Part shown: one piece after another, positions 33,806 to 44,031 of the stretch | Position numbering within the stretch: position 1 is the stretch's first letter | How the letters are laid out: the number at the start of each line of letters is the position of its first letter | Assembly (NCBI GenBank): GCA_004298465.1 | Contig: SCRT01000006.1 | Location: forward strand, 53,421-117,420 | Origin: Nevskiaceae bacterium | Lineage (GTDB): Bacteria; Pseudomonadota; Gammaproteobacteria; Nevskiales; Nevskiaceae | DNA: 64,000 bases | Reading direction: 5' to 3' | Program-made: the position numbers and the translations under genes | The notes under the pieces: generated by a model | Databases searched by the model: none | The model's input: only the letters and a program-made list of their open reading frames with translations | Told to the model about the DNA's origin: nothing

Positions 33806-35788
33806 ATGACGAAAAATCAACCGGAGCTGTTGTGGCAGCCGTCTGCAGAGCGCATCGCGCAAGCGGGTGTGACCCGGTTCCAGGCGTGGCTCAAGCAGCA
33901 CAAGGGGCTGGAATTCAAGGACTATGCGGCGTTGTGGCAATGGTCGGTGGACGAATTGCAGGCGTTCTACGCGGCGGTGTGGGAGTACTTCGACGTTCCA
34001 CATTCCGTGCCGTATACGCGGGTGCTCGACAGCGAAAAGATGCCTGGCGCGAAGTGGTTCGAGGGCGCGCGGCTGAATTTCGCCGAGCAGATCCTGCGGC
34101 ATCATGCGGATGACCCGGAACGCGCCGCGATCATCGCGCAGTCCGAGGTGCGGGCGCGTCACACGGTGACGTGGCACGAACTGCGCGCCCGGATCGCTTC
34201 CGTCGCGGCCAGCCTGCGAGACATGGGCGTGCAGCCGGGCGACCGCGTGGTGGCTTACCTGCCAAACGTGGAAGAAGCGCTGATCGCGTTCTTTGCCACC
34301 GCCAGCGTGGGGGCGATCTGGTCGAGCTGCTCGCCCGACATGGGCACGCGCAGCGTCGTGGAGCGCTTCCGGCAGATCGACCCGAAAGTGCTGATTGCTG
34401 TGGACGGCTACCGCTACGCCGGCAAGGACTACGACCGCCTGCCGGTGGTTGCGAAACTGGCACAGGAACTGCCGACGCTGGAGAAAGTCGTGCTGCTGCC
34501 GTACCTCGACCCGCATGCGAAGCTGAAGGGGGCCGTGAAGTGGGCGGACCTGCTGGGTCGTGACGTGCCGCTGCGGTTCGAGCAGGTGGCTTTCGACCAC
34601 CCGCTGTGGGTGGTGTATTCGTCGGGCACCACCGGGTTGCCCAAGCCGATCGTGCACGGCCACGGCGGCGTGCTGATCCGGGGCCTGCAGGACATTGCGT
34701 TCCAGCTCGACGTCGATGCCGACGACCGCTTCATGTGGCTCACGACGACTGGCTGGATCATGTGGAACATCCAGCTGTTCGCCGCGCTCGTGGGTGCCAC
34801 GCTGTGCCTGTACGACGGCAACCCCGGGTACCCGGACCTGAACGTCCTGTGGAAGTTCATGGATGAGACCGAACTGACATTCTTCGGCGCGGGTGCCGCG
34901 TATTTCATGAGCTGCCGCAAGGCCGGCATCACGCCTGGCCAGTGGATGAAGAAAGGCGTGCTGAAGTCCATCGGCTCAACCGGCTCGCCACTGCCGGAAG
35001 AAGGCTTCCGCTGGATCATGGCGCAGTGCCCGGATGCGATGATCGCATCCATCAGCGGCGGCACGGACGTGGCGGCTGCCTATGTCGGCGGTTGCCCGAT
35101 CCTGCCGGTGTACGCGGGTGAAATACAGTGCCGTTACCTGGGCACTGCGGTCTATGCCTTCAGCGACGAGGGCAAGCCGCTGGATGACGAGGTCGGCGAG
35201 CTGGTGGTCACGAAACCGATGCCGTGCATGCCACTGTATTTCTGGAACGACGCGGGCGGCAAGCGCTATCACGACAGCTACTTCGATACCTATCCCGGCG
35301 TGTGGCGCCATGGTGACTGGGTCCGCATCACGCCGCGCGGCAGTGTCGTCATCTACGGCCGTTCGGACACCACGATCAACCGCAACGGCGTGCGCATGGG
35401 AACCAGCGAACTCTATCGGGTCGTGGAGGAATTTCCGCAGGTGCTCGACAGCCTCGTCGTCGACCTCGAATACCTCGGTCGCGAGCCCTGCATGCTGTTG
35501 TTCGTGGTGCTGCGGCAGGGCACATCACTGGATGCCGCGCTGGTGGCGCGCATCAAGGCGGCGATCCACGACGGCCTGTCGCCGCGTCACGTGCCGAACG
35601 AGATCATTCCCGTTCTGGCTGTTCCACGCACGTTGAGCGGCAAGAAGATGGAACTGCCGATCAAGAAGCTGTTGCTGGGGCAGCCGCTCGAAAAAGTCGT
35701 GAACCGGGGTGCCATGGCGAACCCGGACAGCCTCGACTGGTACCTGGACTTCGCCCGGCGGCGGGCGGCTGCACACCCCGCAGGGTGA
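33806..35788 (+). CDS. aacS: Acetoacetate--CoA ligase
   Basis: 660 residues. Activates acetoacetate to acetoacetyl-CoA with ATP in ketone-body or PHB turnover. AMP-binding signature 'VVYSSGTTGLPKPIVHGHGG', 'TTTGWIMWNIQLFAALVGA', 'SISGGTDVAAAYVGGCP', 'HGDWVRITPRGSVVIYGRSD' and the C-terminal lysine in 'TLSGKKMELPIKKLL' are all in place. The N-terminal 'WQPSAERIAQAGVTRFQAW' is specific to AacS. GAGGAGA precedes the start; a GTG two codons earlier is possible. Confidence 0.95.
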   Translation: MTKNQPELLWQPSAERIAQAGVTRFQAWLKQHKGLEFKDYAALWQWSVDELQAFYAAVWEYFDVPHSVPYTRVLDSEKMPGAKWFEGARLNFAEQILRHHADDPERAAIIAQSEVRARHTVTWHELRARIASVAASLRDMGVQPGDRVVAYLPNVEEALIAFFATASVGAIWSSCSPDMGTRSVVERFRQIDPKVLIAVDGYRYAGKDYDRLPVVAKLAQELPTLEKVVLLPYLDPHAKLKGAVKWADLLGRDVPLRFEQVAFDHPLWVVYSSGTTGLPKPIVHGHGGVLIRGLQDIAFQLDVDADDRFMWLTTTGWIMWNIQLFAALVGATLCLYDGNPGYPDLNVLWKFMDETELTFFGAGAAYFMSCRKAGITPGQWMKKGVLKSIGSTGSPLPEEGFRWIMAQCPDAMIASISGGTDVAAAYVGGCPILPVYAGEIQCRYLGTAVYAFSDEGKPLDDEVGELVVTKPMPCMPLYFWNDAGGKRYHDSYFDTYPGVWRHGDWVRITPRGSVVIYGRSDTTINRNGVRMGTSELYRVVEEFPQVLDSLVVDLEYLGREPCMLLFVVLRQGTSLDAALVARIKAAIHDGLSPRHVPNEIIPVLAVPRTLSGKKMELPIKKLLLGQPLEKVVNRGAMANPDSLDWYLDFARRRAAAHPAG

Positions 35789-36031
35789 CCGGGAGAAACC
35801 TCAGCGCCCGGCCCGTGATTGTCTACTCGCATGGGTTGGACGGGCTAGGACGGCTAGATCGTCGCCCGCAGGCGGGCTTCTACACAGGAAAAGGCGGAGC
35901 CGCCTGGGTGTCGGCACCTGTAGGAGCCGACCAGCCGGCGACCTGTTGCAGCGCAGCTTTATTCAGCCGCTTACCGCTCATGCTTTCCGATCCCCAATCT
36001 CGAATCATCCATCTCAAGCTACCGGCGCACG
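35789..36031. other. Spacer with one REP-like element
   Basis: No gene. Contains GGCGG/CCGCC hairpin near 35894 and a GTAGGAGCCGACC unit near 35920 resembling the REPs at 9697-9805. It separates convergent genes, where such elements often sit. Confidence 0.45.
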
Positions 36032-36340
36032 TCAGTGGTTGTTGGCGCTCTTGACGAACTTGTTGTACTGCTCGACCGCGGCATTCGCGGCTTCTGAATT
36101 GGTTTTTGCCAGGGCCGTATATTTCTCCGCGTCGGCCGTGCGTGCATTCACGTAGTCCTGCACACACTGGCGGTATTTCGGCAGGGCATTGTTGTAGGCG
36201 TCGATCTGCGGGGCGCTGGCGCCGTTCGCGGGCGGTGACTTCGGGGGCTGGCACGAGGCGGCGGGAACGGCGGAGGTCGCGGCGGATGCAAGGGTGGGAA
36301 GTGCCAGGGCGATGACAGCGCAGATCCAAGGATGGTTCAC
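36032..36340 (-). CDS. Small secreted protein of unknown function
   Basis: 102 residues from GTG 36340. Signal peptide 'WICAVIALALPTLASAATS', then a Pro-rich stretch and two helices ('APQIDAYNNALPKYRQCVQ', 'AEKYTALAKTNSEAANAAV') with two Cys. Periplasmic; family not recognised. Confidence 0.7.
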   Translation of the reverse strand: MNHPWICAVIALALPTLASAATSAVPAASCQPPKSPPANGASAPQIDAYNNALPKYRQCVQDYVNARTADAEKYTALAKTNSEAANAAVEQYNKFVKSANNH

Positions 36341-36436
36341 GAGCGAGCTCTTGTATTTCGACAGGTTTCGCTATAGTACCGGGCTTGCGTTGCGCGTTGT
36401 GGCGCTACGTTGGATTTCGACCAGGCTGTGGGGTGG

Positions 36437-37147
36437 ATGATGCTGAAGCTATTCATCGTGATTTGCGTGGTGGCAGGGACGCTGGGCCTGTCCGGCTGCG
36501 GCTACAACACGCTGCAGGCACAGAACCAGGAAATCGAGGCACGCTGGAGCGAGGTGCTGAACCAGTATCAGCGGCGTGCCGACCTCATCCCGAACCTGGT
36601 GCGGACGGTGCAGGGTTTTGCCCAGCAGGAGAAGGACGTGCTGCTCGGCGTGACCGAGGCACGTTCGCGTGTGGGCAGCATCCAGGCGACGCCGGAGCTG
36701 CTGAACAACCCCGCAGCCTTCCAGCAATTCACCCAGGCGCAAGGCCAGCTTGGCAGTGCGTTGTCGCGTTTGATGATGGTGTCCGAACGCTATCCGGACC
36801 TGAAGTCGGACCAGAACTTCCGGGATCTGCAGGCGCAGCTTGAAGGCACGGAAAATCGCATTACCGTGGCGCGCAACCGCTATATCGACGCAGTCAAGGC
36901 CTACAACACCACGGTGTTGAGCTTCCCCAGCAACTTGACGGCCAAGGTGTTCGGCTTTGCGAAGAAGCCGAATTTCGGCGTGAGCAACGAGGCGGAGATT
37001 TCCCGCCCGCCGACGGTGAACTTTGATTCGGGCGCGAATGCAGGTATGGCCGCACCTGCCGGCAGCCCACGGACGACGCCGGCGCAGCTTCCGCAAACCC
37101 TGCCGGCGCCGCAGCCCATCCCTGTGCAGCCCACTCCGGCACAGTGA
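36437..37147 (+). CDS. LemA-family lipoprotein
   Basis: 236 residues from ATG 36437. N-terminal signal ends 'LGLSGCGYN', a likely lipobox. The LemA core is unmistakable: 'EIEARWSEVLNQYQRRADL', 'IPNLVRTVQGFAQQEKDVL', 'RNRYIDAVKAYNTTVLSFP'. A Pro-rich tail is unusual in length. LemA proteins are envelope proteins of uncertain role. First gene of a LemA-TPM-TPM-MoxR operon. Confidence 0.92.
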   Translation: MMLKLFIVICVVAGTLGLSGCGYNTLQAQNQEIEARWSEVLNQYQRRADLIPNLVRTVQGFAQQEKDVLLGVTEARSRVGSIQATPELLNNPAAFQQFTQAQGQLGSALSRLMMVSERYPDLKSDQNFRDLQAQLEGTENRITVARNRYIDAVKAYNTTVLSFPSNLTAKVFGFAKKPNFGVSNEAEISRPPTVNFDSGANAGMAAPAGSPRTTPAQLPQTLPAPQPIPVQPTPAQ

Positions 37148-37181
37148 CCCCGGCGCGGTGACCCCAGTGCAAGCAAGCGCG

Positions 37182-38090
37182 ATGGGTGGCCGGTTTGTGG
37201 CGCTCTTCGCTCTGCTGGCCGCCATCCTATGCGCGCCGCAGGCGGGCGCTGCATCGAATGCCGAACCGCAGATTCCCCCGGTGGCGCGCGTCACCGACTT
37301 CACCGGCACGCTGAGCACGCAGCAGCAGGCGGCGCTCAGCGCCGAGTTGGCGGCGCTGGAGCATGACAAAGGCGCGCAGATTGCGGTGCTGATGGTGCCG
37401 ACCACGCAGCCACTGACGATCGAGGAATACGGCATCAAGGTTGCCAGCACATGGAAGCTCGGGCGCAAGGGGGTGGATGACGGCGTGCTGTTCATCGTGG
37501 CGAAGAACGACCACCGCATGCGCATTGAGGTCGGCTACGGGCTGGAAGGCGCGATTCCCGACGCGCTCGCGAACCGCGTCATCGATGAACAGGTCGCGCC
37601 GCGTTTCCGCCAGGGAGATTTCTACGGCGGTATCCAGGCCGGTGTGGCGGCACTCGTCAAGCTGGTCGATGGTGAGCCCTTGCCGGCGCCGCAGCCAGCG
37701 GCGCGCGGAACGAGCGGTCAAGCGACGTCCGGGATCGATCCGCTCGGCGTGGCGGCGATGGTGTTCTTCTTTGCCCTGTTCGCGGGCAGCCGGTTGAAAC
37801 AGCGTGTCGGACTGGGTGGCACGGCGCTGGGCATCGCGGGCGTGACGGGCGTGGCGGTCGGGCTGTTCGCGGCATCCCTCGTGTTCGGACTGCTGGCCGG
37901 GCTCGGGGCCGGGCTGCTGGCGGCGGTGATGCTGGCGGGCGGCGGCGGTGGGCCATTCGGCGGTTCCGGTGGCTTTATAGGTGGTTTTGGGGGTGGTTTG
38001 GGCGGTGGCATGGGCGGCGGGCTGGGGGGTGGAGGTTTTGGCGGCTTGGGTGGCGGTTTCGGCGGCGGAGGAGCTTCCGGTGGCTGGTGA
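37182..38090 (+). CDS. TPM-domain membrane protein (YgcG-like)
   Basis: 302 residues. Signal peptide ends 'APQAGAAS'; the TPM domain follows ('VTDFTGTLSTQQQAALSAE', 'WKLGRKGVDDGVLFIVAKN', 'VGYGLEGAIPDALANRVI', 'FYGGIQAGV'). One or two membrane helices and a long Gly-rich tail (GGF/GGG repeats, residues about 250-302) end the protein, as in YgcG family members. Paired with LemA as usual. Confidence 0.9.
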   Translation: MGGRFVALFALLAAILCAPQAGAASNAEPQIPPVARVTDFTGTLSTQQQAALSAELAALEHDKGAQIAVLMVPTTQPLTIEEYGIKVASTWKLGRKGVDDGVLFIVAKNDHRMRIEVGYGLEGAIPDALANRVIDEQVAPRFRQGDFYGGIQAGVAALVKLVDGEPLPAPQPAARGTSGQATSGIDPLGVAAMVFFFALFAGSRLKQRVGLGGTALGIAGVTGVAVGLFAASLVFGLLAGLGAGLLAAVMLAGGGGGPFGGSGGFIGGFGGGLGGGMGGGLGGGGFGGLGGGFGGGGASGGW

Positions 38091-38139
38091 AACATCCGTA
38101 CGCGAGGCAGGGTTGAGGAAAAGCACGCGCCTGTCACGC

Positions 38140-38628
38140 ATGTTGCGCCACGTCTTTTCGGGTAACCGTGCGCTGCGCCGCGATTTCCCGCGCGCCACGC
38201 TGGCTGCCATCGAGACAGCGATCGCCGCAGCCGAGGCGCGCCATGCCGGCGAGATCCGCTTTGCCATCGAACCGGCGTTGACGCCACGCCAGATCCGGGC
38301 CGGCGTGACGGCGCGGGCGCGGGCGCTCGAAGTGTTCAGCCATCTGGGCGTGTGGGACACGGAACACAACAACGGTGTGCTGATCTACCTGCTGCTGGCG
38401 GATCGCGCGGTGGAGATCGTGGCGGACCGCGGCGTGGCCGGTGGCCGTGTGCAGGTGGGGGAATGGCCGGCGGTGGCGCGGCGCATGGAACAGCGTTTCC
38501 GCGCTGGCGATTTCCGCGGCGGCTGCGTGGCCGGCATCGAGGGTGTTGCGGATGTGCTGGCGCGCCATCCGCCCGGCGTGCGCAAGGCCGGCAACGAACT
38601 GCCGGACGCGCCGGTGATCCTGCGCTGA
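38140..38628 (+). CDS. Second TPM-domain protein, soluble type
   Basis: 162 residues from ATG 38140; the start is uncertain because a TTG or GTG upstream (to 38080) would also fit. 'ATLAAIETAIAAAEARHAGE', 'FSHLGVWDTEHNNGVLIYL' and 'RFRAGDFRGGCVAGIEGV' match the short TPM proteins that accompany LemA. No signal peptide from this start. Confidence 0.85.
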   Translation: MLRHVFSGNRALRRDFPRATLAAIETAIAAAEARHAGEIRFAIEPALTPRQIRAGVTARARALEVFSHLGVWDTEHNNGVLIYLLLADRAVEIVADRGVAGGRVQVGEWPAVARRMEQRFRAGDFRGGCVAGIEGVADVLARHPPGVRKAGNELPDAPVILR

Positions 38629-38670
38629 GCGCAGGTTCTGCAAAGAATTCTTGAATGGCAGGAGATGATT

Positions 38671-39519
<849 letters not shown>

Positions 39520-39525
39520 GAAAAT

Positions 39526-39545
39526 CCGCCCGCCTGCGCGGGCGG
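39526..39545 (+). terminator. Hairpin after the MoxR gene
   Basis: CCGCCCGC, 4 bp, GCGGGCGG is a perfect 8 bp stem 7 bp after the stop. No T-run follows, so it is a weak terminator or REP-like stem. Confidence 0.4.
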
Positions 39546-39559
39546 TGATCCGTTCCGAA

Positions 39560-39881
39560 CCTGTCAGCCCAGGGCACGGCGAGCCAGCCGGGCGCGGTCT
39601 CGGCCAACCCGGGTGGGGCGACCACCGGAGGTGGTTGCTGGCAGCAACGAGTCGCGTGCAGGCCGGCTTGTATGTTTGCCCTCGGTAGCGTGAAGTAAAG
39701 CTGCCGGGGCGGAGGGACAAGGCCCGCTTCTGACCCTTGAGGTACAGACCGTAGGAGATTTCGTCCCGCCCCTCACCCTAAGCGCCCATAAGGAATCTAT
39801 CGGCTTTGGACCGACGATTTGTGGCAAGCCTGCGCGGGTGAGCTCCCGGCAACCCTTGGAGCGTAAATCGGAGGTGCGGTG
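39560..39881 (+). ncRNA. Candidate IS110 bridge-RNA region
   Basis: This 320 bp stretch has no gene and is rich in potential stems: ACCACC/GGTGGT (39618-39632 area), GTTGCTGGCAGCAAC (about 39635-39649), GCCGG/CCGGC pairs. IS110 transposases use a structured RNA from the noncoding end next to the gene to pair with donor and target DNA. Position and structure fit, but guide loops were not matched to flanks, so this is a proposal. Confidence 0.35.
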
Positions 39882-40898
39882 ATGGCAATAGCCGAAGCGA
39901 TTGAAACGAAATAGTGGGTGGGGGTGGATGTGGCCAAGACCACGCTGGCCATTCGCACGACGTGGCAGGACGCGGGGGTGACGGTAGAAAACACCCCATC
40001 GGCCATCCGGCATTATCTGCGGGGCCTGCCGGGTCGCGTGGCGCTGGCGGTGGAAGCGACCGGACACTACCACCAAGCCCTGATCCAGCAGGCTCAGGCC
40101 CTGGGGCACACGGTTTATGTGATCGACGGCTACCGGCTCAGTCGTTACCGCGACAGCGTCGGCGTGCGCGCCAAGACCGACGCCTGTGATGCGGCCCTGA
40201 TCCTGCGCTATCTGACCCATGAGCACACCCAGCTGCGGCCGTGGACGCCCCCGCCTGCGGCGTACACCGACCTCCAGCACCTGCTGCATCACCGTGCCCT
40301 GCTGATCCTGCAGCGGACACAGCTGAGCCAAAGTCTGGAAGCCCTGGGCGACGGCGTGGGCGAGCGGGCCCTGCGCACCGCGTACAAGGCCCTCATGGCG
40401 CACTTCGACCGCGTGCTCAAACACTTGCTGGCCACCCTCCAAGCACGTTTGCAGCAGGCGGGCTGGGCGGATGATGTCAAACGCTGCCGACAGATCGAAG
40501 GCCTGGGCCCCCTCAGTGCCGGGATGCTCGTCACCCACTTCCACCGCGGCCCTTTCAGGAATGCCGATGCCTTCATCGCCTTCCTCGGCATGGACGTCAG
40601 GGTCCGGGATTCGGGCACCTTCCGGGGACGCCGGAAACTCACCCAGAAAGGGGACCCCGAAGCCCGCAGGCTGCTGTACCTGGCCGCCATGGCCGCCCGT
40701 CGCTCCCAGGCTTGGAAGCGGTTTTATGACCGCACCCTCGCCCGCGGCCTGTCCCGCATCCAGGCCTTGGTCTGTCTCGCCCGCAAGCTGGCCCGCGTGG
40801 CTTACGCCCTCTTGCGCGACCAAAGCCAATATCAGCCCAAAATGATTCAGCCCAAAATCATCCAAGAGGCTTGCACTGGAACATAGAATCTCCTACGG
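39746..40898 (+). mobile_element. IS110-family insertion sequence
   Basis: Contains one transposase with the DEDD/Transposase_20 layout. Subterminal inverted repeats CCGTAGGAGATT (39750-39761) and AATCTCCTACGG (40887-40898) flank it, the right one starting 1 bp after the transposase stop, as in part of the IS110/IS1111 family. True ends cannot be fixed without other copies; the left end may lie as far as 39546. It separates the MoxR gene from the TonB receptor pseudogene. Confidence 0.75.
39918..40886 (+). CDS. IS110-family transposase, amber codon upstream of the readable frame
   Basis: 322 residues if read from GTG 39918. DEDD residues are visible: 'GVDVAKTTLAI', 'ALAVEATGHY', 'AKTDACDAALI'; the C-terminal Transposase_20 part has 'IEGLGPLSAGMLVTHF' and 'FIAFLGMDVRVRDSGTF', 'KGDPEARRLLYLAAM' with the Ser. 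A good Shine-Dalgarno (GGAGGTG) precedes an ATG at 39882 in the same frame, but codon 11 from that ATG is TAG (39912-39914). So the normal start now gives a 10-residue peptide, and activity needs the GTG or readthrough. Confidence 0.9.
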   Translation: MGVDVAKTTLAIRTTWQDAGVTVENTPSAIRHYLRGLPGRVALAVEATGHYHQALIQQAQALGHTVYVIDGYRLSRYRDSVGVRAKTDACDAALILRYLTHEHTQLRPWTPPPAAYTDLQHLLHHRALLILQRTQLSQSLEALGDGVGERALRTAYKALMAHFDRVLKHLLATLQARLQQAGWADDVKRCRQIEGLGPLSAGMLVTHFHRGPFRNADAFIAFLGMDVRVRDSGTFRGRRKLTQKGDPEARRLLYLAAMAARRSQAWKRFYDRTLARGLSRIQALVCLARKLARVAYALLRDQSQYQPKMIQPKIIQEACTGT

Positions 40899-41028
40899 GT
40901 TAGTGCGCGGTCTGTAGGAATCCGTCTCGCCCGGGCGTTTGACGGATATCGTTATATAGTTGTGAATATTACGAATCGACACCGTATCGATACGTGTCGA
41001 TTTTCCGGAAACGCAGGGGAGAAATCGC

Positions 41029-43132
41029 ATGTCGCTGGGCAGGAACGGGTGGTTGGCCGTGTCCGTGATGATGGGGGTCGGTTTGGCGAATCCAGCGCTG
41101 GCAGCGGATGTGCCGGCGGCGTTGCCGGACGTTACCGTGACGTCGGCGCGTGAAGGGTAGCAGGATTTCTACATCTCGGGCGACAGCACCGGCCTGCGCA
41201 TACTCGGTTCCCGCATGGACGTGCCGCAATCGGTGGAAGTCGTGCCGCAGAAGCTGCTCGACGAGCAGCGCGCCGTGGTGCCAAACGAGGCGTTGCGCAA
41301 CGTCAGCGGCGCCAGTGCCGCTCAACCGGCCTATTCGCCGTTCCAGAGCTACAACCTACGCGGTTTTGCGGCCAATAATTTCTATACGGACGGCTTGCTG
41401 GACATCGGCCTGGACCGCACCTACTGGCTCGGCAACATCGAGCGTATCGAGGTGCTCAAGGACCCGGCTTCCATGCTGTACGGCGGTGGCGATGCCGGTG
41501 GCATCATCAATTACGTCACGAAAAAGCCGCAGGACGTGCAACAGCTGCACGCGCTGGCGTCGCTGGGCAACTACGACTACAAGCAGTTGCTCGTCGACAC
41601 CACCGGCCCGGTCAACGCCTCGCGCTCCGTCACCTACCGCCTGATTGCTGACCTTCAGATGGTTCATCCTTCATCGATCGCTTCAAGAACCGCGGGCACT
41701 TCCTAAGTGGTGCTGTGCACGTGGCGCTGACACCGGATACACAGCTGGGATTCCAGGGGCAATTGCGGCAGCGCATCCAGGACCAGTTCGGGCGCGTCGG
41801 GCTGCCGGCCTGGGGCACGGTGATGGGGTTGGACGACGTGCGCCTGCCGATCAGCCGCAACTTCAACGAAGCCTTCGCCTCACGCACGAATTTCGAGGAT
41901 TTCCTCGAAGCCGGGATCACGCATCGCGTGAATGACGCGTGGACGCTGAAGTCGCAGTTCCGCGCCACGTATTTCTACTACTCGCAGGGGCGCATTTCGC
42001 CGAGCCTGCAGGCCAACCATCGCACGCTGAAACGCAGCGTGTTCTTCATCGATGTGCACGAGCAGGACTATCGCCTGAACAATATGGCGATCGGCCGCTT
42101 CGACACGCTCGGCATCAAGCACCGCGTCCTGCTGGGTGTGGAGCTGTCGCGCCACCATATCGCCTACGACGACACCACGGCAGATCTTGCGCCGATCGAC
42201 ATCGTCGCTCCGGTGTACGGCGCGTCACCCACGAATTACCAGTTGCGCAACCGCCAGCTCAGCGACTACGACACGGTTGGTGCCTATGCGCAGGATGTCG
42301 TGACGCTGCTGCCGCAGCTCGAGATCGTGGCCGGTATGCGCTACGACTATTCCGCGCGCGGCGTTCTGGACCACGTGATGGCCGGCGTCGACCAGTCCGC
42401 CTACAACGGCCGCGTATCACCGCGAGCTGGCGTGGTCTATCGGCCGGTGACGTGGGCGGCGTGGTATGCGAGCTGGTCCACGTCCTTCGTGCCGGTCAAC
42501 GACGTGACCTCCCTGCGCACGAAAGGCATCCTGTTCGCCCCGGAGCGGGGCCAGCAGTACGAGACCGGCGTGAAATTCGATATTGCGCCGCAGCTGACGT
42601 CGACGCTGGCGATCTACCAGATCAAGCGCAAGGACGTGCTGACCACGAACCCGGTGGATCCCACGGAGCAGATCGCGGTCGGTGAACAGCGCAGCCGGGG
42701 CGTGGAATGGGACGTGACGTGGCGTGGGGGGTGCGGCCGGGCTGGAACGTGCTGGCCAACTATGCGTTCACGAACGCCAAGGTCACGCGTGACAATGCGA
42801 TTGCGGTCGGCAACCATGCTGCCAACGTGCCGATGCAGAGCGCGCGACTGTGGACGAGCTATGAAATCCAGTCCGGGCCGGCGCATGGCTTGCTGGTGGG
42901 TGCTGGTTTCTACCACGCCGGCCGTCGCTATGGCGACGCGGCTGACAGCTTTGTCATGCCCGGCTACACGACCGTTGATGCCCGCGTCAGCTATCCGTGG
43001 CAGCGCTATCGCTTCGGCGTGAATTTCGACAACCTGCGGAATGAGCGCTACTTCGAGGCGGCGTCGTCGAAGAATTCCGTGTTTCCCGGCACGCCGCGAA
43101 CCGTGATGGGAACGCTGGAGGCGTTTTTCTGA
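41029..43132 (+). pseudogene. TonB-dependent siderophore-type receptor, three lesions
   Basis: From ATG 41029: signal peptide ('GVGLANPALAAD'), then an in-frame TAG at 41158-41160, the plug ('GSRMDVPQSVEVVPQKLLD', 'YNLRGFAANNFYTDGLLD', 'IEVLKDPASMLYGGGDAGG'), a 1 bp loss near 41658 ('RLIADLQ' then 'DGSSFIDRF' in the next frame), the barrel, and a 5 bp ACGTG duplication near 42720 before the end ('PGYTTVDARVSYPWQRYRF', terminal 'EAFF'). Apart from the lesions it is a full receptor of about 700 residues, so it decayed recently. Overlaps the ModA-like gene. Confidence 0.9.
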
Positions 43133-43968
43133 TGGGGCATCACGAAGGCATGCGGCGCGTACTGCTGGTCGCCGCGTTGTGCTGTGTGTGGCCGGCGGGG
43201 GCTGCGCCACAGCTGGCCCCGCAGCCGCCGGTGGTCCACGTCGCGGCGGCTGGCAGCCTGACGGGCGCACTGACGCGGATTGCCGACGCCTGGCACGCCG
43301 CCACCGGCACCGACGTGCGCCTGCGCTTCGGTCCGGCGGGGTTGCTGCGCCGGGAGATCGAGGCGGGTGCCGCCGTGGACGTGTACGTATCCGCGAACTT
43401 CACACACCCCGAGAAGCTTGAGCGGGAAGGCCGCAGTACCGCACCGGTCATCGTCACGCGCAACCACCTGTGCGCCACGACCCTGCCTGGATTCGACCTG
43501 AACGCCGCGAACTTCGTGGATCGTCTGCTGGACCCGAAGGTCGGCATCGGCACGTCCACACCGGGCGCTGATCCGGGCGGCGACTACGCTTGGCAGATGT
43601 TCGACAAGGTGGATGCCTTGCGCCCCGGCGCGGGCGCGATCCTGCGGGCGAAGGCGCAGCAGATGGTCGGCAGCAAGGTCGCCCCGAGCCGGGCGCCGGC
43701 GTATGTGGTTGCTGACGCGTTCTCCAGCGGCAAGGTGCATATCTTCATCGGCTATTGCAGCCGCCGCAGCGTGCTGCCGGGTACGCGCTACGTCCGTGTC
43801 CCGGTTCCGGCGGCCATCGCCCCCCAGGTGGATTACGGGATGGCGGTGATCCTGCACGATGGCCGCGCGCCTGTGGCGGCCTGGCGGTTTGCGCTGTATC
43901 TGCTGTCGTCCCGAGCACAGGCGATTTTTGCCCAGTACGGTTTCGAGCCGGTAGCGGCCTTAAAATGA
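43132..43968 (+). CDS. ModA-like periplasmic oxyanion-binding protein
   Basis: 278 residues; ATG 43132 shares its A with the receptor stop (TGATG). Signal peptide 'VLLVAALCCVWPAGAAPQ'. The ModA/WtpA-type fold shows 'VAAAGSLTGALTRIADAW', 'FGPAGLLRREIEAGAAVDV', 'VGIGTSTPGADPGGDYAW' and 'FIGYCSRRS'. Tight coupling to a TonB receptor suggests the pair imported a metal oxyanion or a chelate of it. No permease follows; it might feed the transporter at 6816-9572. Confidence 0.82.
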   Translation: MGHHEGMRRVLLVAALCCVWPAGAAPQLAPQPPVVHVAAAGSLTGALTRIADAWHAATGTDVRLRFGPAGLLRREIEAGAAVDVYVSANFTHPEKLEREGRSTAPVIVTRNHLCATTLPGFDLNAANFVDRLLDPKVGIGTSTPGADPGGDYAWQMFDKVDALRPGAGAILRAKAQQMVGSKVAPSRAPAYVVADAFSSGKVHIFIGYCSRRSVLPGTRYVRVPVPAAIAPQVDYGMAVILHDGRAPVAAWRFALYLLSSRAQAIFAQYGFEPVAALK

Positions 43969-44031
43969 CGCCTCTCCACGTTTTTCTCCGCGGTGCCAAC
44001 TGCGCGCCGCTCCCCACCACCGGTACGCGTC

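Noticed and set aside
37960..38085. Gly-rich repeated DNA resembling a tandem-repeat array
   Set aside because: It encodes the normal Gly-rich tail of the TPM protein.
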